Below are positions 6,371 to 8,646 of a stretch of 8,646 bases of DNA, one piece after another (position 1 is the stretch's first letter; each line of letters begins with the position of its first letter). The DNA is from Alistipes sp. GTDB taxonomy: Bacteria > Bacteroidota > Bacteroidia > Bacteroidales > Rikenellaceae. The notes beneath the pieces were generated by a model. It was not told where the DNA came from, did not search any database, and saw only the letters and a program-made list of their open reading frames with translations. The stretch is from positions 1-8,646 of the forward strand of contig JAIDKM010000262.1 of NCBI GenBank assembly GCA_029051915.1, written 5' to 3'. A program made the position numbers and the translations under genes.

Positions 6371-7752
6371 TGGAGTTTCCGAAAGTCTATTTTCTGGGCA
6401 TCGGCGGCATCGGCATGAGCGCGCTGGCCCGTTACTTCTTGCACGAGGGCCGGCAGGTCGCCGGCTACGACCGTACTCCGTCGCAGCTCACCCGCGAGTT
6501 GGAGGCCGAGGGCGCCGCCATCCATTACAACGACTGCGTCGAGGCCATTCCCCGGGAGTTCCTCGATCCGCACGATACCATCGTCGTCTTCACGCCCGCC
6601 GTGCCGCAGGATCATAGCGAGTTCCAGTATTTCCGCCGGCACGGCTTCACCATCGAGAAGCGCTCTCAGATGCTCGGCCACCTCGCCGAGGGGAAGTTCG
6701 TCATGGCCGTTGCCGGCACCCACGGCAAGACCACGACCTCTACGCTCGTCGCTTGGCTCAACCGGGCTCTGACCGGCGGGGGTTCGGCTTTCTTGGGGGG
6801 TATCTCCAAGAACTTCGGCGGCAACCTCGTCTTGGGCGAGGGGCCGCGGCTCGCCGTCGAGGCCGACGAGTTCGACCGGTCGTTCTTGCGCCTGTTTCCC
6901 GACGTGGCCGTCATCACTTCGGCCGACGCCGACCACCTCGACATCTACGGCACGCACGAGGCTCTCAAGGAGGCTTTTTCGCAGTTCGTCGGCCAGATCC
7001 GGCCCGGCGGTTTCTTGATCCTCAAGCAGGGGGTCGACCTCCGGCTCGACAACCCCGATATCCGGATCTTCCGCTATGCCTACGATATTCCGTGCGATTT
7101 CTACGCCCGGCATGTCGAGCTTCTCGAGGGCGGACACTACCGCTTCGACCTCGTTACGCCCGATTCCACGATCGAGGGGTGTACGCTCGGCATTCCCGGG
7201 TGGGTCAATGTCGAGAACGCCGTCGCCGCTACGGCCGCCGTCTGGTGCGCCGCTCAGGCGGAGGGGAGGGGCCTCGATGCCGACCGGCTCCGCGAGGCGT
7301 TGGCCGCTTATTCGGGCGTCAAGCGGCGTTTCGAGTTCTACATCAATACTCCGCGGCAGGTCTATATGGACGACTACGCCCACCATCCCCGCGAGTTGAC
7401 CGCTGCGCTCACTTCGGTGCGCCGCATGTTCCCCGGACGCAGGATTACGGCTTTGTTCCAGCCCCATCTCTATACTCGTACGCGCGATTTCTTCGAGGGC
7501 TTCGCCGAGGCTTTGTCGCTCGCCGACGAGGTCGTGTTGTTGCCCATCTATCCCGCCCGCGAGGAGCCCATTCCCGGCATCGTCTCCGAGATCATCGCCG
7601 AGCGGGTCTCGGTGCCTTGCCGGATCGTCGACCGCGAACGGTTGGTCGATACGGTGGCCGCCATGTCCACCGACGTGGTGATCAGCTTCGGCGCCGGCAA
7701 CATCGACGCTTGTTGCGAGGCTTTGGCCGATAAGTTGAAAATCAAAGGTTAA
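6370..7752 (+). CDS. murC: UDP-N-acetylmuramate--L-alanine ligase (MurC)
   Basis: MurC is the cytoplasmic ATP-dependent ligase that joins L-alanine to UDP-MurNAc, the first step in building the peptide stem. The protein has 460 residues, normal for the family. Visible: the UDP-binding N-terminal loop GIGGIGMSALA (10-20); the ATP loop GTHGKTTT (116-123, K120) in the central domain; EADEFDRS (164-171) with the metal-ligating glutamate; HLDIYG; and the C-terminal DDYAHHPREL (334-343), typical of MurC. The HHPRE signature and the GIGGIGMS start separate it from MurD, MurE and MurF, and the neighbouring ftsQ rules against the recycling ligase Mpl. The ATG overlaps the murG stop by one base (TAATG), and no Shine-Dalgarno is present, so translation probably reinitiates from murG. 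ftsQ begins 13 bp after the TAA. All motifs are intact. Confidence 0.96.
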   Translation: MEFPKVYFLGIGGIGMSALARYFLHEGRQVAGYDRTPSQLTRELEAEGAAIHYNDCVEAIPREFLDPHDTIVVFTPAVPQDHSEFQYFRRHGFTIEKRSQMLGHLAEGKFVMAVAGTHGKTTTSTLVAWLNRALTGGGSAFLGGISKNFGGNLVLGEGPRLAVEADEFDRSFLRLFPDVAVITSADADHLDIYGTHEALKEAFSQFVGQIRPGGFLILKQGVDLRLDNPDIRIFRYAYDIPCDFYARHVELLEGGHYRFDLVTPDSTIEGCTLGIPGWVNVENAVAATAAVWCAAQAEGRGLDADRLREALAAYSGVKRRFEFYINTPRQVYMDDYAHHPRELTAALTSVRRMFPGRRITALFQPHLYTRTRDFFEGFAEALSLADEVVLLPIYPAREEPIPGIVSEIIAERVSVPCRIVDRERLVDTVAAMSTDVVISFGAGNIDACCEALADKLKIKG

Positions 7753-7765
7753 GGGTTTTCGTGCC

Positions 7766-8646
7766 ATGAAGTCTCTTTCTCGATACGGCGTGCAGTTCCT
7801 CTTGTGGTTCGTCATCTGCGGTTACCTCTGCTTCGCAGGGTTCGAGACTCGGCGGGCCCGGGCTTCGCGTTCGGTTTCGCAGCTCGAAATCGAGGTGCTC
7901 GACAGTACTTCGCGGGGTTACCTCGTCTCCGCTTCCCGCGTGCGCGAGTGGATCGCCCGGAGCGGAATTCCCACGATCGGCACGGCAGTTGATGAGGTCG
8001 ACCTGGCGGCCGTCGAGGGGTTGATCGCCCGCAACGGGTTCGTGCGGGAGGCGATCGCCTACGTCGATTATGCGGGTGTGTTGCACGTCGAGATCAGTTC
8101 GCAGGAGCCGTTGTTGCGTTTGTTGACCGACGGCACGGACAGTTACGTTACGGCCGCCGGCTACGTCTTCGACGCTCCGAAGGCTTCGTCGCTCTACGTT
8201 CCCGTCGTTACGGGTAGTTACCGCCTGCCTTTCCCGAAGGGTTATTCGGGCGACGTCCGGGCTTATATCGACGCCCGGATCGCCGAGATCGAGGAGCGGA
8301 TCATCGCCTTGGAGAAGGAGAAGTATCCCTTCTACCGGCAGGAGATCGAGATCGAGCAGCGCCAGTCGGAGTTGCGGCGGCGGCGTATCAAGCGGCGGTG
8401 GTGGCGTTTCGAGTCGGCCCGCAGCTTCGAGCATCGCGTCGCGGAGTTGCGCGGGGAGAATGCCGTCTTGCGGCGGAATTATCGTTACGAGTCCCGTTTG
8501 GTGCAGCAGGAGATCGAGCGGCTGGGGCGCTTGCAGGAGCAGGAGCGCGAAGAGCAAAAAAAGTTGGAGAAAAGCTACGAAGATTTCGCGAAACTCCTTA
8601 CCTTTGTGGAGTATATCGAGAACGATGCGTTCTGGAGGTCGGAGGT
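7766..8646 (+). CDS. ftsQ: Cell division protein FtsQ, 3' end outside window, with large charged insertion
   Basis: This open frame runs off the right edge with 293 complete codons. It starts with a few cytosolic residues and one membrane helix (about 7-26, YGVQFLLWFVICGYLCFAGF). A POTRA-like periplasmic domain follows (about 39-118: a V-SASRVREWI start, then a helix-rich part and VDYAGVLHVEISSQEP). The beginning of the beta domain (VTAAGYVFD, YVPVVTGSY; 128-152) comes next. This order and the murG-murC-ftsQ context identify FtsQ/DivIB, the bitopic divisome protein that bridges early and late division factors. Residues about 163-272 are then a highly charged, probably coiled-coil stretch rich in Glu and Arg. 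The family-like LLTFVEYIENDAFW segment (277-290) resumes after it. The insertion is in frame and has no stop, so this is not a frameshift. Overall identity is weak by sequence, as usual for FtsQ; position carries much of the call. ftsA and ftsZ would be expected next. Confidence 0.85.
   Translation, partial: MKSLSRYGVQFLLWFVICGYLCFAGFETRRARASRSVSQLEIEVLDSTSRGYLVSASRVREWIARSGIPTIGTAVDEVDLAAVEGLIARNGFVREAIAYVDYAGVLHVEISSQEPLLRLLTDGTDSYVTAAGYVFDAPKASSLYVPVVTGSYRLPFPKGYSGDVRAYIDARIAEIEERIIALEKEKYPFYRQEIEIEQRQSELRRRRIKRRWWRFESARSFEHRVAELRGENAVLRRNYRYESRLVQQEIERLGRLQEQEREEQKKLEKSYEDFAKLLTFVEYIENDAFWRSE

Noticed and set aside
6346..7815. Minus-strand open frame of 489 codons over murC
   Set aside because: Shadow of murC, which has all its ligase motifs; no promoter or family seen for the antisense frame.
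7766..8646. A frameshift or fusion as the cause of the charged stretch in FtsQ
   Set aside because: The frame is continuous with normal codon use, and a family-like segment resumes in the same frame after the insertion.

Overview
The window looks like a chromosomal housekeeping region from a high-GC member of Bacteroidota, probably Bacteroidales and possibly Rikenellaceae/Alistipes-like. The taxon is inferred from three things: a Bacteroidota-type promoter (TTTG, 19 nt, TAnnTTTG) in front of dnaB, the general absence of Shine-Dalgarno sequences, and a DnaB that ends in an acidic -EVPF tail. All genes are on the + strand. I see no mobile element, tRNA, rRNA or CRISPR array, and coding density is very high.

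Layout: (1) nt 2-1189 is the C-terminal half of PriA, the replication-restart helicase. It overlaps by 17 bp with (2) a ComF-family phosphoribosyltransferase-like protein (1173-1895). (3) A 173-bp gap carries the dnaB promoter. (4) The replicative helicase DnaB (2069-3631) is followed after 13 bp by (5) a YifB/ComM-family AAA+ protein (3645-5183). (6) A 74-bp gap holds a strong imperfect hairpin. (7) murG (5258-6370) and (8) murC (6370-7752) overlap by one base. (9) Thirteen bases later comes the start of ftsQ (7766 to the window end, incomplete).

The first half handles DNA: PriA reloads the replisome, DnaB unwinds the fork, and ComF and YifB/ComM belong to families linked to natural transformation and branch migration. 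The second half is the distal part of the division and cell wall (dcw) cluster. MurG makes lipid II, MurC adds the first amino acid of the peptidoglycan stem, and FtsQ links the divisome. ftsW, which usually precedes murG, is not there; yifB takes that place.

Three points deserve most attention. The window has no GTCAC or GTGAC (GTSAC) on either strand, although GTTAC/GTAAC is common. All 11 Val-Thr pairs are written GTT-ACN, which suggests restriction-site or methylation-motif avoidance. FtsQ carries a highly charged, probably coiled-coil insertion of about 110 residues inside its periplasmic part. The hairpin just upstream of murG may be a regulatory element or terminator.
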